The notes: generated by a model from the letters alone, not told the origin. A stretch of 64,000 bases of DNA from Pseudomonas rhodesiae (GCF_007858255.1 NZ_VFEU01000021.1:22284-86283), one strand, 5' to 3'. Shown: positions 17,036-26,949, counted from the first letter of the stretch. Numbers and translations are program-made.

Positions 17036-18430
17036 TCAGACTTGAGACTGGGCGCCTTCGAACCACTTCAATTTCTCACGCAATAACACCACTTCACCGA
17101 CAATCACCAGGGTTGGGGCATGCACTTCATGCTCGGCCACCATGCGCGGCAAATCCGCCAGGGTGCCGGTGAACACGCGCTGGTTGGACGTGGTGCCCTG
17201 CTGGATCAGCGCGGCCGGGGTATCCGGGGCGCGACCATGCTGAATCAGCTGTTCGCAGATGATCGGCAAGCCAATCAAGCCCATATAGAACACCAGGGTC
17301 TGCGAAGGCCCGACCAGGTCTTGCCAGGGCAGGTCAGAGGTGCCGTCTTTCAAATGCCCTGTGATAAAACGCACGGACTGCGCATAGTCACGATGGGTCA
17401 ACGGGATACCGGCATACGCCGCACACCCGCTGGCTGCGGTAATACCCGGCACGACCTGGAACGGAATGCCATGGGCGGCCAGTTCCTCGATTTCTTCGCC
17501 CCCACGACCAAAGATGAACGGATCGCCACCTTTAAGGCGCAGCACGCGCTTACCTTGCTTGGCCAGGTTCACCAGTTGCTGGTTGATCTGGTCCTGGGGC
17601 ACCGCATGTTCAGCGCGACGCTTGCCGACATACACACGCTCCGCATCGCGGCGGCATAACTCCAGGATCGCCGGAGCGACCAGGCGGTCATACAGCACCA
17701 CGTCGGCCTGCTGCATCAGGCGCAGCGCGCGGAATGTGAGCAAATCGGGGTCACCCGGACCGGCACCCACCAGGTAAACCTCACCCGGCGCGTGAGGCGG
17801 CGCTCCGTTGACCTTCGCCACCAACAGGCGCTCGGCCTCATCGCCTTGCCCGGCCAGTTGACGGTCAGCAATCGGGCCTTGAAATACCTCTTCCCAGAAT
17901 GCGCGACGTTGCTGCACATCCGGATACAGGCTTTTGACCTGGGCCCTGAACCGTGCGGCCAACCCGGCCAACTGGCCATAGGTAGACGGAATCCAGGTTT
18001 CCAGCTTGGCCCGGATCAAGCGCGCCAGCACCGGCGCGTCGCCGCCGCTGGACACCGCGATCACCAGCGGCGAACGGTCGACAATGGCAGGGAAAATCAC
18101 GCTGCATAAGGCCGGCGCATCCACCACGTTGACCGGCACGCACCGACGCTTGGCATCGCTGGACACTTGCGCATTCAGCGGCTCATCGTCCGTCGCGGCG
18201 ATGATCAGGGTGCAGCCGTCCAGGTCCGCCTCCTGATAACCGCGCAAAATCAGCTCCCCACCGCTGCCCCGTACCAACTCACGCAACTGGTCTTCGATCT
18301 GAGGCGCAACCACTCGCAGCACGGCACCGGCGTCCGCCAGCAACCGGGATTTGCGCAAGGCAATCTCCCCGCCCCCGACCACCAGCACGCGGCTGCCGCG
18401 CAGGTTATGGAACAGCGGCAGAAATTCCAT
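17036..18430 (-). CDS. cysG: Siroheme synthase CysG
   Basis: This trifunctional enzyme makes siroheme for sulfite and nitrite reductases. It has 464 residues. The N-terminal half is the NAD-dependent precorrin-2 dehydrogenase/ferrochelatase (VVGGGEIALRK near residue 17). The C-terminal half is the SAM-dependent uroporphyrinogen methyltransferase, beginning VYLVGAGPGDPDLLT near residue 218 and with GGDPFIFGRGGEE. It abuts serS (stop and start are adjacent) and is the last gene of the leftward ftsK-lolA-rarA-crcB-serS-cysG series. Confidence 0.96.
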   Translation of the reverse strand: MEFLPLFHNLRGSRVLVVGGGEIALRKSRLLADAGAVLRVVAPQIEDQLRELVRGSGGELILRGYQEADLDGCTLIIAATDDEPLNAQVSSDAKRRCVPVNVVDAPALCSVIFPAIVDRSPLVIAVSSGGDAPVLARLIRAKLETWIPSTYGQLAGLAARFRAQVKSLYPDVQQRRAFWEEVFQGPIADRQLAGQGDEAERLLVAKVNGAPPHAPGEVYLVGAGPGDPDLLTFRALRLMQQADVVLYDRLVAPAILELCRRDAERVYVGKRRAEHAVPQDQINQQLVNLAKQGKRVLRLKGGDPFIFGRGGEEIEELAAHGIPFQVVPGITAASGCAAYAGIPLTHRDYAQSVRFITGHLKDGTSDLPWQDLVGPSQTLVFYMGLIGLPIICEQLIQHGRAPDTPAALIQQGTTSNQRVFTGTLADLPRMVAEHEVHAPTLVIVGEVVLLREKLKWFEGAQSQV

Positions 18431-19711
18431 TTAGCGGATGACCTCAACGCCCGCCATGTACGGCTTGAGCACCTCTGGTACACGGATCGAACCGTCGGCT
18501 TGCTGGTAGTTTTCAAGCACTGCCACCAGCGTACGGCCTACGGCCAGGCCCGAACCGTTGAGGGTGTGCACCAGTTCCGGCTTGCCGGTCTCTGGGTTAC
18601 GGAAACGCGCCTGCATGCGACGGGCCTGGAAATCACCGCAGTTGGAGCACGAGGAAATCTCGCGGTACTTGTCCTGGCTGGGCACCCACACTTCGAGATC
18701 GTAGGTTTTTACCGCGCTGAAGCCCATGTCGCCGGTGCACAGCGCCAGTACGCGATACGGCAGCTCCAGCAGTTGCAGGACGCGCTCGGCGTTGGCGGTC
18801 AGGCCTTCCAGGGCTTCCATCGACGTGGACGGCTCGACCACCTGCACCATCTCGACTTTGTCGAACTGGTGCTGGCGGATCATGCCGCGGGTGTCGCGCC
18901 CCGATGCGCCGGCTTCGCTACGGAAGCACGGCGTGTGGGCGACGAACTTGATCGGCAGTTGCTTGGCGTCGAGAATCTCGCCGGCGACTATATTGGTCAG
19001 CGACACTTCAGCGGTCGGAATCAGATAGAAATCGGCCTCGCCGTCGCGGCTGATCTTGAACAGCTCTTCCTCGAACTTCGGCAGCTGGCCGGTGCCCTGC
19101 AGCGCTGGCGCCTGAACCAGGTAAGGCGTGTAGGCTTCTTCGTAGCCGTGCTCACCGGTGTGCAGGTTGATCATGAACTGCGCCAGGGCGCGATGCAGGC
19201 GCGCGATCGGGCCGCGCAGCAAGGCAAAGCGTGCGCCGGACAGCTTGGCGGCGGTCTCGAAATCCAGGCCACCGCTCAATTCGCCCAGGGCGACGTGGTC
19301 TTTGATCGGGAAATCAAAGGCTTTCGGCGTGCCCCAGCGGCGCACTTCGACGTTGCCGTCTTCGTCTTCGCCGACCGGTACGGAGGCGTCCGGCAGGTTG
19401 GGGATGCCCAGCAGGATCTGATCCAGCTCGGACTGGATCTTGTCCAGCTCGGCCTTGCCGTCGGACAGCTCGGTGCCCATGCGCTCGACGTCCGCCATCA
19501 GCGGCGCGATGTCTTCACCGCGCTGCTTGGCCTGACCGATGGATTTGGAACGCGCATTCCGCTCAGCCTGCAGTGCTTCGGTGCGGGTCTGGACGGTCTT
19601 GCGCTGTTCTTCCAGCGCTTCGATGCGCGCGACATCCAGGGCAAAGCCACGGGAAGCCAGGCGGTCCGCTACGTCCTGAAGGTTGCTACGTAACAGTTTG
19701 GAATCGAGCAT
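18431..19711 (-). CDS. serS: Seryl-tRNA synthetase
   Basis: This class II synthetase of 426 residues charges tRNA-Ser. The N-terminal coiled-coil arm that grips the tRNA spans about residues 25-100. The catalytic domain has motif 2 (PCFRSEAGASGRDTRGMIRQHQF) and motif 3 (NGSGLAVGRTLVAVLEN). Essential. It lies 16 bp after crcB and directly abuts cysG. Confidence 0.97.
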   Translation of the reverse strand: MLDSKLLRSNLQDVADRLASRGFALDVARIEALEEQRKTVQTRTEALQAERNARSKSIGQAKQRGEDIAPLMADVERMGTELSDGKAELDKIQSELDQILLGIPNLPDASVPVGEDEDGNVEVRRWGTPKAFDFPIKDHVALGELSGGLDFETAAKLSGARFALLRGPIARLHRALAQFMINLHTGEHGYEEAYTPYLVQAPALQGTGQLPKFEEELFKISRDGEADFYLIPTAEVSLTNIVAGEILDAKQLPIKFVAHTPCFRSEAGASGRDTRGMIRQHQFDKVEMVQVVEPSTSMEALEGLTANAERVLQLLELPYRVLALCTGDMGFSAVKTYDLEVWVPSQDKYREISSCSNCGDFQARRMQARFRNPETGKPELVHTLNGSGLAVGRTLVAVLENYQQADGSIRVPEVLKPYMAGVEVIR

Positions 19712-19727
19712 GTCGGTCTCTCGTTTA

Positions 19728-20102
19728 TCAAAGTTTGGTCAGGGACAGGCCAGCCCAGGTGGCGAGCAGCCCGCCGAACACGCTGATACCCAGGTACCCG
19801 AAGGCGACAAGGGCCTGCCCGCTTTCCAGCAAGCGCAGCGTATCCAGTGAAAAGGATGAAAAGGTCGTCAGACCACCTACAAAGCCGACAATCAAGCCAG
19901 CACGAATCTCAATCGGCACTTCCGGGCGCAACAGGAACCAGCCGTACAACAGCCCGATAATCAAACAGCCCACCAGGTTGACCGCCAAGGTCGCCGCATA
20001 AAAATGCTTCGGCCAGTTGGCGCTGACCCAGGTGCCGGTGGCGAAACGCAATAATGTACCAGCGATGCCGGCCATGGACACGGCAAGAATTGTCTTGAGC
20101 AC
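19728..20102 (-). CDS. crcB: Fluoride exporter CrcB/Fluc
   Basis: This small four-helix fluoride channel of 124 residues works as a dual-topology dimer. The family signature GGLTTFSSFSLD and the N-terminal G..GTLLRF are present. It starts with GTG overlapping the rarA stop by one base. No fluoride riboswitch is expected or seen, because it lies within an operon. Confidence 0.93.
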   Translation of the reverse strand: MLKTILAVSMAGIAGTLLRFATGTWVSANWPKHFYAATLAVNLVGCLIIGLLYGWFLLRPEVPIEIRAGLIVGFVGGLTTFSSFSLDTLRLLESGQALVAFGYLGISVFGGLLATWAGLSLTKL

Positions 20103-21424
20103 TACTTTCTCCGCTGTTTGGGGCTGAGGCGATCGAGTTGCGCGAGGTGGTTGAGCTTTTCGCCGATCTTCAGCTCCAGGCCGCGCGGCACTGGCTGGTA
20201 GAACGGCTGAGGCTCCAGGGCGTCGGGAAAATAATCTTCGCCGGCAGCGTAGGCGTCCGGCTCATCGTGGGCATAACGGTATTCGTCACCGTAGCCCAGT
20301 TGTTTCATCAGCTTGGTCGGCGCATTGCGCAGGTGCAGCGGCACTTCCAGGGAGCCGTACTCGGCGGCCGCGCGCAGGGCGGATTTGAAGCCCATATACA
20401 CCGCATTGCTTTTTGGCGCGCAGGCCAGGTAGGTGATGGCCTGGGCCACCGCCAACTCGCCTTCCGGGCTGCCGAGGCGCTCCTGCACATCCCAGGCCGC
20501 CAGGCACAGGCTCAAAGCCCGCGGGTCGGCGTTGCCGATGTCTTCGCTGGCCATGCGTACCACGCGGCGGGCCAGGTACAGGGGGTCGCAGCCACCGTCG
20601 ATCATGCGCGCGAACCAATACAACGCACCGTCCGGGTTGGAGCCGCGTACGGATTTGTGCAACGCCGAAATCTGGTCGTAAAACGCTTCGCCGCCCTTGT
20701 CGAAACGCCGGCGTGTGTCACCGAGCAGGCTTTGCAACAGGTCGACACCGATTTCGCTGCCGTCTTCGGCCAGGTCCGAGGCGTTTTCCAGCAGATTGAG
20801 AAAGCGGCGGCCGTCGCCGTCTGCGGCCGTGAGCAAAATCTTGAAGGCTTCGTCGCCAACGCTCAGCCGACGCTTGCCCAGCCCCTTGTCCTCGCTCAAG
20901 GCGCGATGCAGTAGCTTTTGCATCGCTGCTTCATCGAGGCTTTTGAGCACGTAGACTCGCGCCCGCGACAGCAACGCGTTGTTAAGCTCAAATGAGGGGT
21001 TTTCGGTGGTGGCACCGATAAAAATCAGCGTGCCGTCTTCGACATACGGCAAAAACGCATCTTGCTGCGACTTGTTGAAGCGGTGCACTTCATCGACGAA
21101 CAAAATGGTGCGCTTGCCATACTGACCGGCCTGCTGCTTGGCCACTTCAACGGCCTGGCGGATCTCCTTGACCCCTGCGAGCACCGCCGAGACCGTTTCG
21201 AAATGCGCATCCGAGACCTTCGCCAACAGGCGAGCCAGGGTGGTCTTGCCCACGCCTGGCGGCCCCCAGAAGATCATCGAGTGCAGCGCCCCCTGCTCCA
21301 GGGCTTCGCGCAGGGGCTTGCCGCGTGCGAGCAGGTGTTCTTGACCGACGTACTCATCCAGGTTGGTCGAGCGCAGGCGCGCGGCCAAGGGCTGGGCAAT
21401 CGGGTCACTTCGAAACAAATCCAT
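20102..21424 (-). CDS. rarA: Replication-associated recombination protein RarA (MgsA)
   Basis: This AAA+ ATPase of 440 residues acts at stalled replication forks and is related to clamp loaders and human WRNIP1. Walker A is GPPGVGKTT at residues 54-62, Walker B is LFVDEVHRF, and sensor 1 is GATTENPSF. The C-terminal tetramerisation domain is complete. It lies between lolA and crcB; the order ftsK-lolA-rarA is widely conserved. Confidence 0.95.
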   Translation of the reverse strand: MDLFRSDPIAQPLAARLRSTNLDEYVGQEHLLARGKPLREALEQGALHSMIFWGPPGVGKTTLARLLAKVSDAHFETVSAVLAGVKEIRQAVEVAKQQAGQYGKRTILFVDEVHRFNKSQQDAFLPYVEDGTLIFIGATTENPSFELNNALLSRARVYVLKSLDEAAMQKLLHRALSEDKGLGKRRLSVGDEAFKILLTAADGDGRRFLNLLENASDLAEDGSEIGVDLLQSLLGDTRRRFDKGGEAFYDQISALHKSVRGSNPDGALYWFARMIDGGCDPLYLARRVVRMASEDIGNADPRALSLCLAAWDVQERLGSPEGELAVAQAITYLACAPKSNAVYMGFKSALRAAAEYGSLEVPLHLRNAPTKLMKQLGYGDEYRYAHDEPDAYAAGEDYFPDALEPQPFYQPVPRGLELKIGEKLNHLAQLDRLSPKQRRK

Positions 21425-21451
21425 GGGCAGCGTTTGAAACCTCGGGGCAGA

Positions 21452-22075
21452 TTATTCCTGAATCACGTCGGCACCCTTGGGGATGTCGAACTTGAACTTG
21501 GACGCCGGCACCGGCTCGTTGGCCTTGACCCCGGAGAACAGGATATCGGTGCGCTGGCCGACGCTGTCGATCAGGCGCATGTTATTGATCACGCCATTGC
21601 CGAACGACAAGGACAGTGTGTCAAACAGCGTGTCCTTGGACTTAGGCTTGAGGGTGAACTCGATCACGTTGCTGGTTTGCTTGGAGGTGATGTCGAAGCT
21701 GTCGCTGATTTTCGACACATCGCCCGACAACAGCAGCGCGGGAGTCTGGTTCAGGCGCGGGTCGAGCTTCTTGATGGTCGCTTGCTCCAAGTCCGGGTCC
21801 CACAACGTGACTTTCTGGCCATCGGACACGATGGTCTGCTCGGCCTTGCCCTCGGTGTGCCAGTAGAACAGCCCTGGACGCTGCACCGCCATTTCCCCTG
21901 CGGTTTCCTGCAGATGAGTGCCGCCGGCATCCAGGGTCAGTTGCGAAAAGCGCGCGGTCAGGGTCTTGGATTTGTCCAGCAGGTTGGTCAGGCTTTTGAC
22001 GGAGGCCGGGTCGGCGTGGGCCGAAACAGCGGTCAGGGCCAGGGCCGGCAACAACAGCATGCGGATAAGACGCAT
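21452..22075 (-). CDS. lolA: Outer-membrane lipoprotein carrier LolA
   Basis: LolA is the periplasmic chaperone that carries lipoproteins from LolCDE to LolB. It has 207 residues including a cleavable signal peptide (about 20 residues, ending in SAHA). I choose the ATG at 22075, which lies after GAGGATTCCC; an ATG four codons upstream overlaps this ribosome site. The LolA body with FWHTEGKAEQT-like and DPDLEQATIKKLD stretches is complete. It starts 54 bp after ftsK. Confidence 0.94.
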   Translation of the reverse strand: MRLIRMLLLPALALTAVSAHADPASVKSLTNLLDKSKTLTARFSQLTLDAGGTHLQETAGEMAVQRPGLFYWHTEGKAEQTIVSDGQKVTLWDPDLEQATIKKLDPRLNQTPALLLSGDVSKISDSFDITSKQTSNVIEFTLKPKSKDTLFDTLSLSFGNGVINNMRLIDSVGQRTDILFSGVKANEPVPASKFKFDIPKGADVIQE

Positions 22076-22129
22076 GGGAATCCTCATTGAGTAAGCAGGG
22101 CACGCCGCATGCTGCCATGCGGCGCGAGG

Positions 22130-24535
22130 TCAGTCGCGCATTTGCCCGGGGGCAATGACTTCGCGCGAGCCGTTGGTGTTCATTGCGGTCACCACGCCGG
22201 CCATTTCCATGGCTTCGATCATGCGGGCGGCACGGTTGTAGCCGATCTTCAGCTTACGCTGCACCGCGGAGATCGAGGCACGACGGCTCTCCAGCACAAA
22301 GGCCACGGCTTCGTCGTACAGCGCATCGGTTTCGGCATCGTCGTCACCACCCCCGCCGCCGTTCTCGAAGCCGCTGCCGGCCTCTTCCACGCCGTTGAGG
22401 ATGTCGTCGTTGTACTCGGGGGCGCCACGCAGCTTCCAGGCTTCCACCACGCGGTGAACTTCATCATCGGAAACGAACGCACCGTGAACACGGATCGGCA
22501 GGCTGGTGCCCGGCGGCATGTAGAGCATGTCACCGTGGCCCAGCAGTTGTTCGGCGCCACCCTGGTCGATGATGGTCCGCGAGTCGATCTTGCTCGACAC
22601 CTGGAACGCCATGCGGGTCGGGATGTTGGCCTTGATCAGACCGGTGATCACGTCCACCGACGGACGCTGGGTCGCGAGGATCAGGTGAATACCGGCCGCA
22701 CGAGCCTTCTGGGCGATACGCGCGATCAGTTCTTCGACCTTCTTGCCGACGATCATCATCATGTCGGCGAATTCGTCCACCACTACGACAATGGTCGGCA
22801 GCTTGGTCAGTATCGGCGCTTCGTCGTGGATGTTCTCGCGTTTGTACAGCGGGTCCGGAATGGTCTCGCCGCGCTCCTGGGCCTCCTTGATCTTGGCATT
22901 GAAGCCCGAAAGATTGCGCACGCCCATCTTCGCCATCAATTTGTAGCGGCGCTCCATCTCGGCCACGCTCCAGCGCAGGGCGTTGGCGGCGTCCTTCATG
23001 TCGGTGACCACGGGACACAACAGGTGCGGAATGCCTTCGTAGATCGACAGTTCGAGCATCTTCGGGTCGATCATGATCAGCTTGGCGTCTTCCGGGCCGG
23101 ACTTGAACAGAATCGATAGGATCATGGCGTTCACGCCCACCGACTTACCGGAACCGGTGGTACCGGCCACCAGCAAGTGGGGCATTTTCGCCAGGTCGGT
23201 AATCACCGGCTTGCCGCCGATGTCATGGCCAAGAGCCAGGGTGACCGGCGATTTGAAGTTGTCGTACTCGGGAGTCGACAGTACTTCGGAGAAGCGCACG
23301 ATCTGGCGGTCTTCATTGGGAATCTCGATACCCACGGTGGTTTTACCGGGGATCACTTCCACCACGCGCACGCTGGTTACAGCCAGCGAACGCGCCAAGT
23401 CCTTGGCCAGGTTGGCGATGCGACTGACCTTGACGCCAGCAGCGGGCTGGATTTCGTAACGGGTGATCACCGGGCCGGGGTGAATGGAGTCCACCGACAC
23501 TTCTACGCCGAATTCCTTGAGTTTGATTTCCAGCAGATGGCCAACGGCCGCCAGGGACTCTGGGGAATAGTTGAGTTGTTTCTTTTCGGCGGGGTCGAGG
23601 ATCGAGATAGGTGGCAAGGTGCCTTCGACCGCGCTGTCGATAAACAACGGGGCCTGCTTCTCTTTCTGTACGCGATGGCTCGGCTCGGGAGCCTTGGGCG
23701 GTGCCGGGGCGATCACCGGTGGCACCTGCTTCTCGCGATCCGACATGTGCTTGCTCAGGGCCTGCTCGCGCTCGATCAGGCGCTCCTTGACCTTGGCCTG
23801 CTCACGCCGATCCGGCGTGCTCGGGGCGACCACCTCGTTGACACGGGTATCCACCTCGCGCAGTTGGGCCACCATGCGCTTGCGCTCCACCCGGGCGGCC
23901 CACCAGCGGTTGGCGGCGCCCTGGAACAGTTCAAGCAGATCGAGGGTGATCTTGCCGGTCACGTCCATCACCTTGAACCATGACAGGTCGGTGAACACTG
24001 TAAGGCCGAACAGGAACAGCGCGATAAACATCAAGGTGCTGCCCTGGATATTCAGGGTCTTGCGCGCCAGGTCGCCGAGGCTTTCGCCCAGCGCACCGCC
24101 CGCACCTGCTGGTAGGCCAGTAGGCGCATGGAAGTGGATATGGGCCAGAGCCGCGCCGGACAACACCAGAAACACCAGGCCGATCAAACGCCACGAGAAC
24201 AGCCAGCCGCTCCACTGCCAAGGCTCATGGCGCTGGCGGAAGATCTGCCAGGTCTTGATCGCCAGCAGCAGGGGGAAGATATAGGCGAAGTAACCCAGCA
24301 CCATGAACAGAATATCGGCGCTGTAGGAGCCCACGGGGCCGCCGAAGTTCTGCACGTCATCGATCTTGCTATTGTGGCTCCAGCCCGGATCGTCCTTGCC
24401 ATAGGTGAGCAAGGCCATCATCAGGAACAGGCACAAAGCGCCGATCGCAATAAGCGCACCTTCCTTGAGACGATAATGCAGGTGCTGACGCCAGGCCGGC
24501 ACGACTGTTTTAGGTGTCGCGGTGGATTTCTTCAA
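22130..24535 (-). CDS. ftsK: DNA translocase FtsK
   Basis: This septal DNA pump of 801 residues moves chromosome ends toward dif and activates XerCD. The N-terminal region has four to five membrane helices (about residues 20-200), followed by a short linker rather than a very long one. The motor has Walker A AGTTGSGKS near residue 458 and Walker B VVVVDEFADMM. The C-terminal gamma winged-helix that reads KOPS is present (SISAVQRKLKIGYNRAARMIE). It is divergent from aat. Confidence 0.96.
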   Translation of the reverse strand: MKKSTATPKTVVPAWRQHLHYRLKEGALIAIGALCLFLMMALLTYGKDDPGWSHNSKIDDVQNFGGPVGSYSADILFMVLGYFAYIFPLLLAIKTWQIFRQRHEPWQWSGWLFSWRLIGLVFLVLSGAALAHIHFHAPTGLPAGAGGALGESLGDLARKTLNIQGSTLMFIALFLFGLTVFTDLSWFKVMDVTGKITLDLLELFQGAANRWWAARVERKRMVAQLREVDTRVNEVVAPSTPDRREQAKVKERLIEREQALSKHMSDREKQVPPVIAPAPPKAPEPSHRVQKEKQAPLFIDSAVEGTLPPISILDPAEKKQLNYSPESLAAVGHLLEIKLKEFGVEVSVDSIHPGPVITRYEIQPAAGVKVSRIANLAKDLARSLAVTSVRVVEVIPGKTTVGIEIPNEDRQIVRFSEVLSTPEYDNFKSPVTLALGHDIGGKPVITDLAKMPHLLVAGTTGSGKSVGVNAMILSILFKSGPEDAKLIMIDPKMLELSIYEGIPHLLCPVVTDMKDAANALRWSVAEMERRYKLMAKMGVRNLSGFNAKIKEAQERGETIPDPLYKRENIHDEAPILTKLPTIVVVVDEFADMMMIVGKKVEELIARIAQKARAAGIHLILATQRPSVDVITGLIKANIPTRMAFQVSSKIDSRTIIDQGGAEQLLGHGDMLYMPPGTSLPIRVHGAFVSDDEVHRVVEAWKLRGAPEYNDDILNGVEEAGSGFENGGGGGDDDAETDALYDEAVAFVLESRRASISAVQRKLKIGYNRAARMIEAMEMAGVVTAMNTNGSREVIAPGQMRD

Positions 24536-25033
24536 AACGGGTCTTTTCCTGCGCCTTTTAGCGCGTCCATCTGTTGAATGACTGCAAAATACTGCCGGAT
24601 CCGGGCAGCTGAAAAATGAACGAACGGGTAGAAAGTACTTTTAACACTGCCGATTGCCAGGCGAAACGGCGATACCGCCACAATGGCCGCATTGTACGGA
24701 TTTGTGCCCGCGATGCCACGCCATTGCCGCCTACCCGACAGCCCGCCCAATTAATGTATGACAGCATGTTCAATTTGAGCATGCATTGTCTTTGCTGACA
24801 AAGGCTTATGCGCGGTTTTTACCAATCCAAGCAAGCTTGGCAAATGGCCTGCATGCGCCTGACCCGATTACGACCACACCCATGACACAGAGTTGCAGAG
24901 GCACCTGCGCCGGCTGTTCCACCCTGACAACCGATTCGGGCTGGCCCCACAGCGTTGGGTCGACAATAATCAGCCTGTCCGAGACAGGCGCCAAGCCCGT
25001 CACTCCCCTCCCCTTCCGCAAACCTGGATGCCC
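24536..25033. other. 498-bp gap between ftsK and aat without a supported gene
   Basis: This gap should contain the divergent ftsK and aat promoters. In P. aeruginosa trxB1 sits between ftsK and aat; no thioredoxin-reductase reading frame or CATC active site is found here. The most coherent open frame is a 52-codon Cys-rich ORF at 24882-25040 on the plus strand that ends inside the start of aat but has no ribosome site, so it is not called as a gene. I see no repeat or terminator. Confidence 0.6.
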
Positions 25034-25714
25034 ATGCTGACCTGGCTACAACGCGACTCACTGACCTTCCCGCCGCTGGCCAAGGCCATGCGCGAACCCA
25101 ATGGCCTGCTCGCCGCCGGTGGCGACCTATCGGCCGAGCGCTTGGTTGAAGCCTATCGTCATGGCTGTTTCCCATGGTTCTCGCAGGGCCAGCCCATTTT
25201 GTGGTGGTCGCCGGACCCGCGCACCGTGATATTCCCCGATGAGCTGCACGTATCCCGCAGCCTGGCCAAACTGTTGCGCCAGCAGCGCTATACCGTGACC
25301 TTCGACCAGGACTTCGCCGCCGTTATCCAAGCGTGCGCCGCACCGCGAGCTTACGCCGACAGCACCTGGATCACCGAAGGCATCCAGAGTGCCTATGTGG
25401 AACTGCACAAACGTGGCTATGCCCACTCGGTGGAGGTGTGGGACGGCGAAACGCTGGTCGGCGGCCTATACGGGCTAGCGATGGGCCAGCTGTTTTTTGG
25501 CGAATCCATGTTCAGCCGCGCCGATAACGCCTCGAAATTCGGTTTTGCCACCCTCACCCGCCAGTTGCAGGCGTGGGGTTACGTGCTGATCGACTGCCAG
25601 ATGCCCAACGACCATTTGCACAGCTTGGGCGCCCGCGCCATCCCGCGCCATGAGTTCGCGGGCTTTCTGCGTGAGCACTTGGACCGACCCAACACCGGAC
25701 CCTGGGTTTATTAA
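25034..25714 (+). CDS. aat: Leucyl/phenylalanyl-tRNA-protein transferase
   Basis: Aat attaches Leu or Phe to proteins with N-terminal Lys or Arg, making primary N-degrons for ClpS and ClpAP. It has 226 residues from MLTWLQ. The motifs GCFPWFS and WWSPDPR near the N-terminus and GESMFSRADNASK are typical. An ATG two codons upstream is also possible. It is the first gene of the N-end rule pair aat-bpt, with clpS and clpA close by on the other strand. Confidence 0.95.
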   Translation: MLTWLQRDSLTFPPLAKAMREPNGLLAAGGDLSAERLVEAYRHGCFPWFSQGQPILWWSPDPRTVIFPDELHVSRSLAKLLRQQRYTVTFDQDFAAVIQACAAPRAYADSTWITEGIQSAYVELHKRGYAHSVEVWDGETLVGGLYGLAMGQLFFGESMFSRADNASKFGFATLTRQLQAWGYVLIDCQMPNDHLHSLGARAIPRHEFAGFLREHLDRPNTGPWVY

Positions 25715-25769
25715 GCGACTTGCGCTGACCTGGCTTACACTTATTCAAAGCTTATTTCGAGGGTTGATC

Positions 25770-26477
25770 ATGACCGAGCTGGCGCGCTTGAAGTTTTATG
25801 CCACTCAAGCTCACTCTTGCAGCTATCTGCCCGACGAGCAGGCGACTACGCTGTTCCTCGACCCCAGCCAGCCCATGGACGTGCATGTGTACGCCGACTT
25901 GTCGGAAATGGGCTTTCGACGCAGCGGCGACCATCTGTACCGGCCTCACTGCCAGAACTGCAATGCCTGCGTCCCGGCCCGCATCCCGGTTGCGCAATTC
26001 ACGCCGGACCGCAATCAAAAGCGCATCCTCAAGCGCAACGCCGATCTGACGGTAACCTCATCCAAGCCACGCTTCACCGAAGAGTATTTCGATCTTTACC
26101 AGCGCTACATCGAACAGCGCCACGCCGACGGCGATATGTTCCCGCCCAGTCGCGACCAGTTTTCGACCTTTCTGGTGCGCGATCTGCCGTTCTCGCGATT
26201 CTATGAGTTTCGTGCACACGGGCAACTGATGGCAGTGGCGGTAACCGATCTGCTGCCTAATGGCCTGTCGGCGGTGTACACCTTCTATGAGCCGGGCGAG
26301 GAACGGCGCAGCCTGGGACGGTTTGCGATCCTCTGGCAGATTGGCGAAGCACTGCGCTTGGAACTGGAGGCGGTGTACCTCGGCTACTGGATCAAAAACT
26401 GCAAAAAGATGAACTACAAGACCCAATATCGGCCCATTGAGCTGCTGATTAATCAAAGATGGGTCACGCTTAACTAG
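25770..26477 (+). CDS. bpt: Aspartate/glutamate leucyltransferase Bpt
   Basis: Bpt adds Leu to proteins with N-terminal Asp or Glu, feeding them to ClpS. It has 235 residues. The N-terminal Cys pair CQNCNAC near residue 63 and the [13 protein letters not shown] motif near the C-terminus are hallmarks of the ATE/Bpt fold. It lies 55 bp after aat, probably in the same transcript. Confidence 0.94.
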
Positions 26478-26483
26478 AACCCC

Positions 26484-26513
26484 TTGGCTTAAACACCCTT
26501 TTTCGGGCACAAT
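26484..26513 (+). promoter_or_regulatory. Candidate sigma-70 promoter for infA
   Basis: TTGGCT (26484-26489) and CACAAT (26508-26513) are separated by 18 bases and lie 64 bases before the infA start. Match is moderate, so this is tentative. Confidence 0.35.
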
Positions 26514-26577
26514 GCACGCCGCTTTTGCCTGGCGCAGTTGCACCGGGCCATTCACTGGATACCGAGGGCTTTACTGC

Positions 26578-26796
26578 ATGTCGAAAGAAGACAGCTTCGA
26601 AATGGAAGGCACTGTCGTCGACACCCTGCCCAACACCATGTTTCGTGTGGAGTTGGAAAATGGGCACGTCGTAACCGCGCATATCTCCGGCAAGATGCGC
26701 AAGAACTACATTCGTATTCTTACCGGTGACAAAGTGCGCGTCGAGCTGACGCCCTATGACTTGAGCAAAGGGCGCATCACTTACCGCGCTCGCTAA
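26578..26796 (+). CDS. infA: Translation initiation factor IF-1
   Basis: IF-1 is an essential S1/OB-fold protein that occupies the ribosomal A site during initiation. It has 72 residues, starting [11 protein letters not shown], with the conserved [13 protein letters not shown] stretch. An upstream ORF extension to 26512 is rejected because the family length fits exactly. A strong terminator follows 12 bp downstream. Confidence 0.97.
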
Positions 26797-26808
26797 GCAA
26801 GTCAATAC

Positions 26809-26836
26809 AAAACGCCCGGTTATGCCGGGCGTTTTT
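26809..26836 (+). terminator. Intrinsic terminator after infA
   Basis: The stem AAAACGCCCGG/CCGGGCGTTTT has a TTATG-like loop and ends in a T-run. It lies 12 bases after the infA stop. Confidence 0.9.
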
Positions 26837-26907
26837 GTGTGCCCGGGATTTTGCTGACACCTCCCACACTGGAATTAATTGCTCTTGCAATTACTTTTCC
26901 AGACAGC

Positions 26908-26930
26908 AAAAAGGCGCCTTTCGGCGCCTT
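26908..26930 (-). terminator. Intrinsic terminator after clpA
   Basis: AAGGCGCC pairs with GGCGCCTT around a 4-base loop. On the minus strand it is followed by TTTTTGC. It lies 19 bases past the clpA stop. Confidence 0.85.
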
Positions 26931-26949
26931 CTGCATGGGTACGGAACGA

